Of a DNA stretch of 64,000 nt, positions 24,777 to 33,790 are shown piece after piece. How positions within the stretch are numbered: the first letter of the stretch is position 1; the number at the start of each line of letters is the position of its first letter. The notes under the pieces were generated by a model. It had not been told where the DNA came from, searched no databases, and saw only the letters and a list, made by a program, of their open reading frames with translations. Source of the stretch: Candidatus Paceibacterota bacterium (GTDB taxonomy: Bacteria; Verrucomicrobiota; Verrucomicrobiia; Limisphaerales; UBA8199); contig DAOTCE010000014.1 in the NCBI GenBank assembly GCA_035452965.1, forward strand, positions 1-64,000, in the 5' to 3' direction. The position numbers were made by a program, and so were the translations under genes.

Positions 24777-25523
24777 TCACCCCCCTAGCGCCGCAAACAG
24801 CTCCCGCAACTCCTCCTCCACCTCCTCCGGCCCGGCCACCGTGTTCGCAATCTCCTCCCGCAGCAGCTCCCGATACCGCACCCGCAGCCGGTGCGCCGCC
24901 ACCTTCACCGCCCCCTCGCTCATCCCCAGCTTCGTCCCCAGCTCCCGGTAGGGTATCTCCGCCCGCCCGCCCCCCAGCGTATCCTTCAGCCCCACAAATG
25001 TCTCCTCCCGGCCCGCGCTCCGATACTCCCCCCGCAACCGCCCCAGCACCACCTCCAGCAGCGCCAGCGCCCACTGCCGGTCAAACGCCCGGTCGGGAGT
25101 GTCCCCCGAAGCCACCGCCTGCCCGCACCGCGTCTCCGCCGTGTCGAACGCCAGCGGAAGCACCTGCGCCCCCCCGCCCCGCTTCTGCGCCCGCGCCTTG
25201 TCCCACTCGTTGGCCAGGAAATGCTTCAGCGCCGACAGCAGGAACGACCGAAACCGCCCCCGCGCCGGGTCCGCCCGCGCCACGCTGTTGTGTGACAGCA
25301 ACCGCGCGAAGAACTCCTGGGTCAGGTCCTCCGCCTCCTCCCGGGAATGGCCCGTCCGCCGCACGTAGGCATACAGCGGCTGCCAGTAATGCCGGCAAAG
25401 CTGGTCCAGCGCCGCCCGCGCCCGCGTCGTGTCGCTGCGCCCAGCAGTCAGCACCACCGACCAATGCGTGGTGACGAAGCACCTCGCCGGCGATCCTGGT
25501 GTCTCTGTGCCGCTGGAAGTCAT
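24777..25523 (-). CDS. ECF-type RNA polymerase sigma factor (sigma 2)
   Basis: The 248-aa protein has region 2 (HYWQPLYAYVRRTGHSREEAEDLTQEFFARLL) and region 4 (PYRELGTKLGMSEGAVKVAAHRLRVRYRELLREEI). It is a clear paralogue of sigma 1, with the same MTSSGxETPG start, CFVTTHWSVV segment and IANTV tail region. It precedes kinase 2 by 177 bases, the same order as sigma 1 and kinase 1. The promoters it reads cannot be seen. The conserved N-terminus ahead of region 2 is typical of the Ser/Thr-kinase-linked ECF groups. Confidence 0.92.
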   Translation of the reverse strand: MTSSGTETPGSPARCFVTTHWSVVLTAGRSDTTRARAALDQLCRHYWQPLYAYVRRTGHSREEAEDLTQEFFARLLSHNSVARADPARGRFRSFLLSALKHFLANEWDKARAQKRGGGAQVLPLAFDTAETRCGQAVASGDTPDRAFDRQWALALLEVVLGRLRGEYRSAGREETFVGLKDTLGGGRAEIPYRELGTKLGMSEGAVKVAAHRLRVRYRELLREEIANTVAGPEEVEEELRELFAALGG

Positions 25524-25613
25524 TCGTGGAAACCGAGCATATGAACTCGGCTTCGCGGTGTCTATTCCAGACGTCCCGCAACCCCCATGCCGGCTATGCC
25601 CCGCGCGGAGCGC

Positions 25614-26597
25614 TCAGGATGCGGATTTGAGCGCCGCCTTAACCGCCGCGACAACTTTCTGTTGCGCCGAAAGCCGGCTGCCGGCGATGCGCGCCCCGGC
25701 TGCGGCGGGATGTCCTCCACCACCGAAGTGCGCCGCGATCTCGCTCACGTTCACCTTCTCGCTCTTCGAGCGCAGGCTGACGCGAGTCAGCTGCGGCTCC
25801 ACCTCCTCGAACACGCACGCCACTACCACCGGGGCGATGGCGCGAATGTGATCAATCAATCCTTCCGCGTCGCTGCTGTCGGCGCCGCTGCGGGCGAAGT
25901 CGGCTCTTCGCAGCCAGAAGTAGGCGATTTGGTCGTTGTGGGTCAGGCGGAAGTGGCTGTAGATGTGCCGGAGCAGCCGCGCGCGCGAAACCGGATAAGA
26001 TTGGTACACTTCATCACAGATTTTGGCAAGATTTGCGCCCCGCCGCACCAGTTCTCCCGCCACGTTGAAGGTGCTGGGACGCGTGCTGGGGTATTGAAAC
26101 GAACCGGTGTCAGTCGAGACCGCCGTGAACAAGCTGTCCGCAATAGGTTTGGTGATCGGCCACTTGGCTACCTTGAGCAAGCGGAAGACGAGTTCGCCTG
26201 TCGAAGGCTCCCGCGCGGACACCCAGTTGATGTCAGCGAAACGCGTGTTGCTCTCATGGTGGTCAATATTGATGAAAAGCTTGCGCTGGCCAATGCAGGG
26301 GCCCACCGAGCCGAGCCGCTCAAACGAAGCCGCGTCCGTGGCCACCACGCAATCGAATTCCAGGCCCGCCTTGGGTTTCTGGATGATGCCGCTCCGGTCC
26401 AGGAATTCGTATTTCTGCGGAATGCGGTCCTCGTTCCAGCACACCACTTTCTTGCCTTCGTTCCGCAGCGCCAGCGTCAGGCCGAGTTGTGACCCGACGC
26501 AATCCCCATCGGGGCGGACATGACCGACGACACAAATGGTCCGGCTCGCCCGAATTCCCTCAAGAATGCGGTCGATGATCTTGGGGTGCGACTTCAT
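25614..26597 (-). CDS. nrnA: DHH-family phosphoesterase NrnA (oligoribonuclease / pAp phosphatase)
   Basis: This 327-aa DHH/DHHA1 phosphoesterase degrades very short RNA fragments and pAp. Motifs: HVRPDGDCVGSQLG (metal site), VATDAASFERLG, the DHH motif in INIDHHESNTRF, and the DHHA1 glycine loop HFGGGGHPAAAGARI near the C-terminus. The ATG at 26597 fits the family start; a longer frame back to 26759 would overlap the end of rbfA and shows no similarity. It is the last gene of the nusA-infB-rbfA-nrnA series, an arrangement common across bacteria. Confidence 0.93.
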   Translation of the reverse strand: MKSHPKIIDRILEGIRASRTICVVGHVRPDGDCVGSQLGLTLALRNEGKKVVCWNEDRIPQKYEFLDRSGIIQKPKAGLEFDCVVATDAASFERLGSVGPCIGQRKLFINIDHHESNTRFADINWVSAREPSTGELVFRLLKVAKWPITKPIADSLFTAVSTDTGSFQYPSTRPSTFNVAGELVRRGANLAKICDEVYQSYPVSRARLLRHIYSHFRLTHNDQIAYFWLRRADFARSGADSSDAEGLIDHIRAIAPVVVACVFEEVEPQLTRVSLRSKSEKVNVSEIAAHFGGGGHPAAAGARIAGSRLSAQQKVVAAVKAALKSAS

Positions 26598-26676
26598 GCC
26601 ACGGCCCCCTTCTGCTCCTGCGTTGCGCAGGACAGTTGGTTTAACACGGCGTGTACCGATCTGTGGTTGGTTTGGC

Positions 26677-27042
26677 TCACTCTTCCGCGTCGACCGGCAG
26701 GGTCCTTTCCAGCTCCTCAATAATCCCGAGCACACGATTGCCCCGCGCAATGGAATCATCCATTAGAAACCGGAGCCGTGGAGTGTACTTCAGAATGATG
26801 GCCCCTCCCACCAGCCCCTGAATGCGTTTCCGGTTCCGCACCAAAAGGGCAAACCCCCGTTTCTGTTGGTCTTCACTGCCCAGGATGCTGACGAATACCA
26901 CCGCGGAATGCAAATCACCTGCCACATCCACATCGTTGACTGTGATTAAGCCCGCGTCACTGACCTGAAACTCGCGGCGAATGACTTCGCCGATCTCGCG
27001 CTTCAGCAGCTCACGCACGCGTTGGAGTCGAAGGGAAGGCAT
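26677..27042 (-). CDS. rbfA: Ribosome-binding factor A
   Basis: The 121-aa protein has the single KH-like RbfA fold: an N-terminal RLQRVRELLKREIGEVIRRE helix, the VNDVDVAGDLHSAVVFVSI strand region and the C-terminal RLRFLMDDSIARGNRVLGII helix, which holds the family-typical pLxFxxDxS motif. It matures 16S rRNA in the 30S subunit. It lies 110 bases after infB and 79 bases before nrnA on the same strand. Confidence 0.95.
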   Translation of the reverse strand: MPSLRLQRVRELLKREIGEVIRREFQVSDAGLITVNDVDVAGDLHSAVVFVSILGSEDQQKRGFALLVRNRKRIQGLVGGAIILKYTPRLRFLMDDSIARGNRVLGIIEELERTLPVDAEE

Positions 27043-27152
27043 GGTTCGCGCCAGGGTTCCATGGTTACATTACAATAGCGTTACCCGAATTGAGTGAGGC
27101 GCCTGCCGCACCCGGCGAGCGATGGCCCCGCGTGCCAGTCCAGCTTTCATGA

Positions 27153-29636
27153 TCAGAGCTTCTGGGCAATCTTCTCCATCGTGTAGCACTCGATACTATC
27201 GCCGACTTGAAACTCGCTAAAGCCGTCAATGCGAATGCCGCATTCCATGCCGGCGCGGACCTCGTTGACTTCGTCCTGGAAACGGCGCAGGGATTGGGCG
27301 ATACCTTCATAAATGACCTCCTTGCGACGCCGCACCCGGACCTTGCCTTTCACGATGCGGCCGCTTGTCACCATGCACCCGGCTACGGGCGCGCCCTTCG
27401 ACAGCCGGAAAATTTTGCGCACCTCGGCCGCGCCGGCCGTGATGTCCTTCAACAGCGGCTCAAGCAGCCCGGCCATGCCCTCCTTCACCTGATCAATCAA
27501 CTCGTAAATAACCGCGTAGAGCTTGATCTGCACGCCTTCGTGCTTGGCCTTATCGGCCACGCCGCTGTCAATCCGGGTGTGGAAACCCAGGATGACCGCC
27601 TCCGAGGCCGAGGCCAGCGCCACGTCGGATTCCGTAATCGTGCCCACGGCGCTGTGGATGACCTCCAGCGACACCTTCTCCGATTCGATCTTCTTGAGGG
27701 CGTCCACGATGGCTTCTACCGAACCCTGGGTATCGGCCTTGACCACTAACTTCAGCACCTTGCCGGCGTTTGAGGCCAGTTGATCAAACAGGTTTTCCAG
27801 CGTCATCTTGGCCCGCGTGGCTTCCTGGCCCAGAGCCTTGGCCGCCTGGCCGCGCTGTTCCGCCAGGTCGCGAGCCGCCTTCTCATCCTCCACCACGCTG
27901 AACTCCAGGCCCGCGTCGGGGACGCCATTCAAACCGAGGACTTTCACCGCCACCGAAGGTCCGGCTTCCTTTGTGCGTTTGCCCTCCTCGCTGATTAGCG
28001 CCCGCACACGACCGTAATATTGTCCGCAGATGATTACGTCGCTAACCCGGAGGGTGCCTTTGCGCACCAGCACCGTGGCCGTAGGACCGCCAGGCTCCAA
28101 GCCCGACTCAATCACGTTCCCCTTGGCGCGCCGGTTCGGGTTGGCCTTGAGTTCCAGCAAGTCGGCCTGCAGCAGGATCATCTCGATGAGTTTGTCCAGG
28201 CCGTTCTTGGTTAGGGCTGAAACGTCCACGAAAATCGTGTCACCGCCCCAATCGTCGGGCACCACTCCTTTGTCCTGCAACTGCTGGCGGACTTTCAGCG
28301 GGTTGGCGTTGGGGTGGTCAATCTTGTTGACCGCGACCAGCACCGGGACCCTGGCCGCGCGCGCATGGTTGAGCGCCTCGATGGTCTGCGGCATCACACC
28401 ATCGTTGGCAGCCACGACCAGCACCACCAGGTCTGTCACGTTCGCCCCCCGCGCCCGCATCGAGCTGAAGGCAGCGTGGCCTGGTGTATCGAGGAATGTG
28501 ATCTGGGCCGGCTCTTTCTTCCGCTCGGGATGCGGGAAGGAAATGGTGTAGGCGCCGATATGTTGCGTGATGCCGCCAGCCTCGCCCGCAGCAACGTTGG
28601 ACTTGCGGATCACGTCGAGCAAGGTGGTTTTGCCGTGGTCAACATGACCCATGATCGTCACAACCGGCGCTCGAGGAACCAAGTCTTCGACCTTGTCCTC
28701 CACGTCCAAATCCGGCTTGCCTCGGACGGGTGCATGAACTTGGCCGCTCCCCCGCTCGCGCTTCTCCACCTCGAACTTGAACCCGTACTTCGCGCAGATG
28801 CGTTGCGCCACCTTCTCGTCAATCGCCTGGTTGACGTTGGCGAAGACACCCGTCTCCATCAAGTCGGCGATTATCTTGAAGGGCTTTTGCTTAATCTGCT
28901 CCGCAAGGTCACGGACGACAATCGGCGGCTTCAGGGTTATCACCTGAGCATCGGCGGGCAGCACGATCTTTGGCTCGTTGACCGTGAGGTCACCAGCCTT
29001 CGTCTTGGCGCCGCCCTTTTGCGCGGCCGCAGCTCTGGGGACAGCTAATTGCGGAGCGGTAGGGGCGCCACGAACACCGCGCACATCGCCGCGCCGTATG
29101 AAATCAGGCTTCTTCTGGTCGGCTGGCCGAGTCACAACCTTCGTGGTCCCCGGCCTGGGTCGCAACTGGATGAACCCGACCTTGTCTCCCACCTTGGGTC
29201 CAGGCGGCGGGGGCGGAGGTGGAGGCGGCTCGACAACTGGCGGCGCGGGCTCGGGAACCGCCGGCGCTTCGAGGACTACGATGCCGGAATCTGATATGGC
29301 CGGTTCCGGTTGAACTGCAGCAAGCTCCGCAACAGGTGAGGCGGCCGCATCTGTTGCGCTCGCTTCCACCGTCTGCTCCGTCTTGACTTCAGGGGCAGGC
29401 GGAGCAACCAACTCTACGACCGGCGGCTCGAGTGGGGCAGGTGGTGGCGGGGGCGGCGGAGCCGCAAGTTCGGGGTGGTCCTTGAGAAGTTCGAGTTCGA
29501 GATACTCGGCGGTGATCTTATCCAGCGAGCTGGAGGCTACCCGCGCAGCGGTTAGACCCAAAGCCTTCGCCTTGGCGAGCACTTGCTTGCTCTCCAGGTG
29601 CAGCTTCTTCGAAATGTCGTAAATCCGAACGGGCAT
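27153..29636 (-). CDS. infB: Translation initiation factor IF-2
   Basis: The 827-aa GTPase places initiator tRNA on the ribosome. In order: an IF2_N domain (VRIYDISKKLHLESKQVLAK, residues 3-50); a long Pro/Ala/Glu-rich linker (about 58-170, with runs of six to eight prolines); a second N-terminal domain; the G domain with GHVDHGKTT, DTPGHAAF and NKID; then domains II-IV ending RIDGFSEFQVGDSIECYTME. All nucleotide-binding motifs are intact. Only ATG at 29636 gives the canonical MPVRIY start. It follows nusA by 96 bases. Confidence 0.97.
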   Translation of the reverse strand: MPVRIYDISKKLHLESKQVLAKAKALGLTAARVASSSLDKITAEYLELELLKDHPELAAPPPPPPPAPLEPPVVELVAPPAPEVKTEQTVEASATDAAASPVAELAAVQPEPAISDSGIVVLEAPAVPEPAPPVVEPPPPPPPPPGPKVGDKVGFIQLRPRPGTTKVVTRPADQKKPDFIRRGDVRGVRGAPTAPQLAVPRAAAAQKGGAKTKAGDLTVNEPKIVLPADAQVITLKPPIVVRDLAEQIKQKPFKIIADLMETGVFANVNQAIDEKVAQRICAKYGFKFEVEKRERGSGQVHAPVRGKPDLDVEDKVEDLVPRAPVVTIMGHVDHGKTTLLDVIRKSNVAAGEAGGITQHIGAYTISFPHPERKKEPAQITFLDTPGHAAFSSMRARGANVTDLVVLVVAANDGVMPQTIEALNHARAARVPVLVAVNKIDHPNANPLKVRQQLQDKGVVPDDWGGDTIFVDVSALTKNGLDKLIEMILLQADLLELKANPNRRAKGNVIESGLEPGGPTATVLVRKGTLRVSDVIICGQYYGRVRALISEEGKRTKEAGPSVAVKVLGLNGVPDAGLEFSVVEDEKAARDLAEQRGQAAKALGQEATRAKMTLENLFDQLASNAGKVLKLVVKADTQGSVEAIVDALKKIESEKVSLEVIHSAVGTITESDVALASASEAVILGFHTRIDSGVADKAKHEGVQIKLYAVIYELIDQVKEGMAGLLEPLLKDITAGAAEVRKIFRLSKGAPVAGCMVTSGRIVKGKVRVRRRKEVIYEGIAQSLRRFQDEVNEVRAGMECGIRIDGFSEFQVGDSIECYTMEKIAQKL

Positions 29637-29732
29637 ATCTATCTATCGCTTCGAGCCTCTTCTGCAAAACAGCCTTCATAGGCTCGATCCTGAACTACAA
29701 GACTACAAGAATTTCCAACCGCGCCACCATAA

Positions 29733-31013
29733 TCAACCGGAAATCGGCGTCTCCCCTACTTTTACGGTCCTCCGGACGGCTTCGGCACGCGCCGCTTCCA
29801 TAATAGCCGCAGCCTTATCCCCCAGCTCGGGCATTCCCGCCAGATCGCTCTCTTCCGCCTGCAACAGATCCTCCAATCGCGTCAGTCCATGATGGACGAG
29901 CACGTCCGCCTGCTCCCGCGTGATCCCGTCGATCGCCGCCAGCGACTCCACCGCCTCGGCGACTTTCTCCTCGAAACCTTTGGTCACCAGCACCTCTGCC
30001 TCGATGTCCACCTGCCAGCCAGTCAGTCTCGACGTCAGCCGCGCGTTTTGGCCCCGCTTGCCGATGGCCAGTGAAAGCTGATCCTCGCTAACGGTGATCT
30101 TGACCCGCTTGTGAGCTTCGTCCACCTCGAACGCCTTCAGCTTGGCCGGCGCCAGGGCATTGGTAATGAAATTCTTGATATTGGTGTCCCAGCGGATGAT
30201 GTCCACCTTCTCGTTGTTCAATTCCCGCACGATGTTCTTCACCCGTTGACCGCGCAAGCCCACACAAGCGCCCACCGGGTCCACCTTTTCGTCGCGAGTC
30301 CACACCGCCAGCTTCGTCCGGAATCCGGGTTCGCGGGCGATGCCCTTGATCTCAATCGTCCCGTCGTTGATTTCCGACACCTCGAGCTGGAACAACTTGA
30401 TCACAAAGCGAGGGTCCGCGCGGGACAAAATGATCTCCGGACCGTGCGGTCCTTCCTCGACTGCCTTGACGTAGCAGCGGATCCGCTCGCCGGCCTGGTA
30501 TTCCTCAGTCGGCACGCGTTCCCGGTTGGGCAGCAGCGCCTCGTATTTGCCCAGGTCCACCAGCACGTCTGACCGGTCAAAACGCCGCACTGTCCCGCTG
30601 ATGACGTCTCCCACCCGGTCCTTGAACTCCGTGAAAATCATCGCCTTCTCAGCGCGCCGGATATGCTGCATCAGGGCCTGCTTGGCGTATTGGGCGGCGA
30701 TGCGGCCGAAGCCTACGGGCGTCACCTCCACCTCGACCTCCTCGCCCACCTGTGCATCCGCCTTGATTCGCCGGGCATCGAACACCGTAATCTGGTCATG
30801 CTTGGAAATAACCTTCTCCGACACGATGAGCTTCGCAAAGGCGCGGATATCGCCGTTCTTCTGGTCAATGACCACGCGCAATTCCCGCGCCGGGCCCACG
30901 GCTTTCTTAGCGGCGGATAGTAATGCCTCCTGCACAGCGGAGGTCAGGACATCACGGTTGATGCCCTTCTCCCGCTCCCAGAATTCCAAGACTGCTAAAA
31001 AATCGGCGTTCAT
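29733..31013 (-). CDS. nusA: Transcription termination/antitermination factor NusA
   Basis: This 426-aa protein binds RNA polymerase and nascent RNA. It has the N-terminal polymerase-binding domain (LAVLEFWEREKGINRDVLTSA), an S1 domain near 130-200 (VGDVISGTVRRFDRSDVLVD), two KH domains (VDPVGACVGLRGQRVKNIV and LSLAIGKRGQNARLTSRLTG), and one helix-hairpin-helix acidic repeat at the end. It is shorter than E. coli NusA, which has two such C-terminal repeats. It heads the nusA-infB-rbfA-nrnA operon. The rimP gene normally upstream is absent; a divergent receiver-like gene stands there instead. Confidence 0.96.
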   Translation of the reverse strand: MNADFLAVLEFWEREKGINRDVLTSAVQEALLSAAKKAVGPARELRVVIDQKNGDIRAFAKLIVSEKVISKHDQITVFDARRIKADAQVGEEVEVEVTPVGFGRIAAQYAKQALMQHIRRAEKAMIFTEFKDRVGDVISGTVRRFDRSDVLVDLGKYEALLPNRERVPTEEYQAGERIRCYVKAVEEGPHGPEIILSRADPRFVIKLFQLEVSEINDGTIEIKGIAREPGFRTKLAVWTRDEKVDPVGACVGLRGQRVKNIVRELNNEKVDIIRWDTNIKNFITNALAPAKLKAFEVDEAHKRVKITVSEDQLSLAIGKRGQNARLTSRLTGWQVDIEAEVLVTKGFEEKVAEAVESLAAIDGITREQADVLVHHGLTRLEDLLQAEESDLAGMPELGDKAAAIMEAARAEAVRRTVKVGETPISG

Positions 31014-31118
31014 ATGTCATCAACGGCAGTCCCACACAGGGAACAAAAAAGTCGGCAGATAAGACTCTTCCGACTTTGGCGTGCTGGCGAACCAGCAATT
31101 TGTACCGTTCTAAATATC

Positions 31119-31147
31119 AAATTATGGTTTTCGCCGAAATCAGTCAA
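31119..31147 (-). promoter_or_regulatory. Candidate sigma-70-type promoter for nusA operon
   Basis: On the minus strand, TTGACT (31147-31142) is followed after 17 bases by TAATTT (31124-31119), about 105 bases upstream of the nusA start. An overlapping CATAAT gives a better -10 box but only 15 bases of spacing. The local AT content is much higher than elsewhere in the window, which supports a promoter. Confidence 0.4.
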
Positions 31148-31268
31148 GCTCCCAGTTGAGTTCATTTCGCCTCCCCGTACCCAGGCCGAAGTACCCCATT
31201 CTGGCCGCTCTGTGCCCTTTGGTTTGAATTTCTTTGCAATCTCCCCTACCCTGTCCCAAGCTGACGCT

Positions 31269-31643
31269 ATGACGCAACCCCTCGCGCTTGTCCTGTACGA
31301 GAAGCTGCTCCCGGGCAGCCAGCTGGTTAATCGGCTCCAGGACCTGAACTACCGTGTCCAGGCCATCCCGGATGCGAGCAAACTCGCCGAATGCGCCGAA
31401 CAGACCAAACCCATGCTCGTGCTGGCCGACCTGGAATCCACTCAGAACAACGTCTGTGCCGCCCTGGCCCGCCTAAAGCAGAATCCCGCCACCAAGCACC
31501 TGCCGATAATCGCTTTCAGCCGTGAGGACGCCGATGAACTCCAAGCCGCCGCCAAGGCCGCAGGGGTAACACTGTTAGTTGCCGAGGCGGCTATCTTGAG
31601 CCACCTACCCCAACTTCTCGATCAGGCCCTGCAACTCGAGTAG
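31269..31643 (+). CDS. Degenerate receiver-domain protein
   Basis: This 124-aa protein has the alternating pattern of a CheY-like receiver (LALVLYEKLL, MLVLADLES, LPIIAFSRED, GVTLLVAEAA). An Asp stands near the phospho-acceptor place in VLADLES. The acidic pair after strand 1 is replaced by YEK, and the conserved Lys after strand 5 is missing (LVAEAA), so normal phosphorylation is unlikely. I chose the ATG at 31269 because upstream codons do not fit the fold. The gene is divergent from nusA and converges on the DUF4091 gene. Its role is unknown. Confidence 0.72.
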   Translation: MTQPLALVLYEKLLPGSQLVNRLQDLNYRVQAIPDASKLAECAEQTKPMLVLADLESTQNNVCAALARLKQNPATKHLPIIAFSREDADELQAAAKAAGVTLLVAEAAILSHLPQLLDQALQLE

Positions 31644-31742
31644 CTGCTCCCCGCCGCGCGACCCGTCGCCCTTGGCCAACCCTCCGGTTTCACTCTATCA
31701 GCCCCGCACTCCCGCTCGACTGGAGGCATCGCCCTCGGCAGT

Positions 31743-33623
31743 TCAACTCCCGGGAACATCCCCTCCCGATGCCTTTTGAAGTCGCTCGATCAGCCGCGCC
31801 ACGCGGGCACGGTGGGCCAGCACCACACGCGGGTCGGTCGTAAAATGCGTCAAGTCCCGGGATACCGCGTCCGGCACCTTCAGAAGCTCGCGCGCTTGTT
31901 TGTATAAAGCAGTATCGCCACGCCGTGCAACCTCGCTTTCCGCCGCCTGCTGCAGCAGCCAAAGATACTCGTAGTCCTCCATACCGTCGCGCAAGTTCTC
32001 CCAGCGCAGCGAATTGACCGGGGCATCCAGGCACAGCGCCACGTCAGCTTCCGGCTCGCGCCGTGGTGGATAGAGGAAACGCCCGTCGCCATTGCCCCAG
32101 TAGCCAATCTCGCCCGGCTTCTCGCCGTAGCCTGACTTGTAGCTCATGGGATCATTCCAGGGATTCTGCAGTTTTGGGGGCGGAAACGCTGCCGGGCTGG
32201 TCCAGTAAACCGTATCCCAGATTAGAATGCCTTGCACACCATACTGCCACGATTGCCACGGCCAAAGCCGCAGCTCCGTGCCCGGGTGATCAATGAACTC
32301 CGTGATGTAGGGCGCATGCGGGCCGCAGCAGATGTACCACCACACCTCTTCGCCTGCCTGCCGCCGCTCGCGCACCAGCTCCGGCGTCCACTTCGGCGTC
32401 AGCCCGCACCAGATTTCCACGTTTCCGATCAACTGCGGCTGCGGTTCTACGGTCAACATACGCCGAATCCCCGGCGCTGCCTCGCGGATGCGCTTCATGC
32501 CGTCCGCGACGAATTCAAAATCCTTGGGCGCCGGCTCGTCGAACCAATAGGTGTAGGCCTTGGATAGCCAGCCCCGCTCGCGCAGATGCGCCTCGATCTT
32601 GCCCAGGTAATCGCCAAACAGCCTTGCGAACTCCGGCGTGCCCTCCTTGAAGCCCTCCAGCTGGCCGAGGTGCCGGCTGTGAAAGGTGCCGCCCCCCATG
32701 CCGCGCAGCGGCAGCATGAACGTATTGAAATGCTCCTCGTCCAGCCACCGCGCCGCCGCGCGCTCGAACCTGGTGAAATCCACTTGCGCGTGCTTGTTCG
32801 TCCCCTCCCCAACAAAACGGATGTCTATCGGCGAGTGGTCGTAAAACGAGTATGGGCTGATTCGATGCTCGGCAAAGTTTCGCAGGTATTTAGCATACAC
32901 CGCTTCCTTATCCTCTTGCTGCTTCGCGCCGTGATATTGACTGATCCGGTAACTGCTCAGGCCCAGCGCGCTCTTCAAATGTGTCTCTTTCGGCAGCACG
33001 AAATCATAGACCTGAACCTGCAGTGGCACCTTCACTTCGCCCAGGGATGTCTCCAGTCTCAAATGGCCCCGGTAATCGCCCGGCCTGGCGTCGCGCGACA
33101 CGTGAAACGTCAGCCAGAGCGGTTGATTGCTTCCCGCCGACAGTGCCAGCGGCAGCCGCAACGGCGGCAGCGGATCTGGATACCAGCCCGGCACGCAGGT
33201 CTTATCCGTCGGGTGCGTTACCCTCACGTAAGCCACCTCGTCCAGCCGCACCGTAATCGGCGCCGCCCCGCCCCACCTCTTGCGCAAAGGACTCACCACC
33301 GCCGACACCAGCTCGCCGTCTTTCTCCGGCCGCAAGACCACCTGCACCGGCTCGAACTCGCCGCGCGCGGCGGAGACGCGCACTGGCTCCACTTTGCCCG
33401 GCGGCCTGGCCGGCAACGCGCGTTCCCGTCCGACCTTCCATCCGCTCTCGCACCACCACACCCCCAGGTCCTCCGTCTGCGCCAGCCAATGTCCGCCCCG
33501 AATGTCGTTAAGCACCCCATTCCCCTCCGCGCCCGCCAGCGGCGGCGCGAGGCAAATGACAATCAGCTCGATGAGAAGGAAAGCAACTAAACCAGTGTGG
33601 ATTCGTTCCAATGCGCGGCGCAT
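31743..33623 (-). CDS. Secreted DUF4091 family glycoside-hydrolase-like protein
   Basis: The 626-aa protein has a signal peptide (LVAFLLIELIVICLAPPLAGA). An N-terminal beta-sandwich-like part follows (ARGEFEPVQVVLRPEKDGELVS, LWLTFHVSRDARPGDYRG). A TIM-barrel-like part next carries YTYWFDEPAPKDFEFV, which holds a candidate catalytic acid. The C-terminal DUF4091 region has VNSLRWENLRDGMEDYEYLW. Family members occur in polysaccharide loci of Bacteroidetes and Verrucomicrobia, but activity is rarely shown. I chose the ATG at 33623 because it directly precedes the signal peptide. It lies 167 bases after the GH78 gene and is probably the last gene of the carbohydrate locus. Confidence 0.83.
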   Translation of the reverse strand: MRRALERIHTGLVAFLLIELIVICLAPPLAGAEGNGVLNDIRGGHWLAQTEDLGVWWCESGWKVGRERALPARPPGKVEPVRVSAARGEFEPVQVVLRPEKDGELVSAVVSPLRKRWGGAAPITVRLDEVAYVRVTHPTDKTCVPGWYPDPLPPLRLPLALSAGSNQPLWLTFHVSRDARPGDYRGHLRLETSLGEVKVPLQVQVYDFVLPKETHLKSALGLSSYRISQYHGAKQQEDKEAVYAKYLRNFAEHRISPYSFYDHSPIDIRFVGEGTNKHAQVDFTRFERAAARWLDEEHFNTFMLPLRGMGGGTFHSRHLGQLEGFKEGTPEFARLFGDYLGKIEAHLRERGWLSKAYTYWFDEPAPKDFEFVADGMKRIREAAPGIRRMLTVEPQPQLIGNVEIWCGLTPKWTPELVRERRQAGEEVWWYICCGPHAPYITEFIDHPGTELRLWPWQSWQYGVQGILIWDTVYWTSPAAFPPPKLQNPWNDPMSYKSGYGEKPGEIGYWGNGDGRFLYPPRREPEADVALCLDAPVNSLRWENLRDGMEDYEYLWLLQQAAESEVARRGDTALYKQARELLKVPDAVSRDLTHFTTDPRVVLAHRARVARLIERLQKASGGDVPGS

Positions 33624-33790
33624 CCCGGCAGCATGAAGACAACTGCGCCCGCAATCAAGCATCCGGTGGCAGTCTCCGGGTGGCTGCGTTGCAGGCGCCG
33701 CATCGATAAGTGTGACTACGAGCGGAACGTGAGCGCCGGCTCAACCATACCTCAGCCATCCACTTCCCGTGTGAGCGCCAACGGCCTGCG

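Noticed and set aside
25524..25613. Hairpin CCGAG/CTCGG after nrnA as a terminator
   Set aside because: The stem is only 5 bp with an 8-base loop and no T-run follows.
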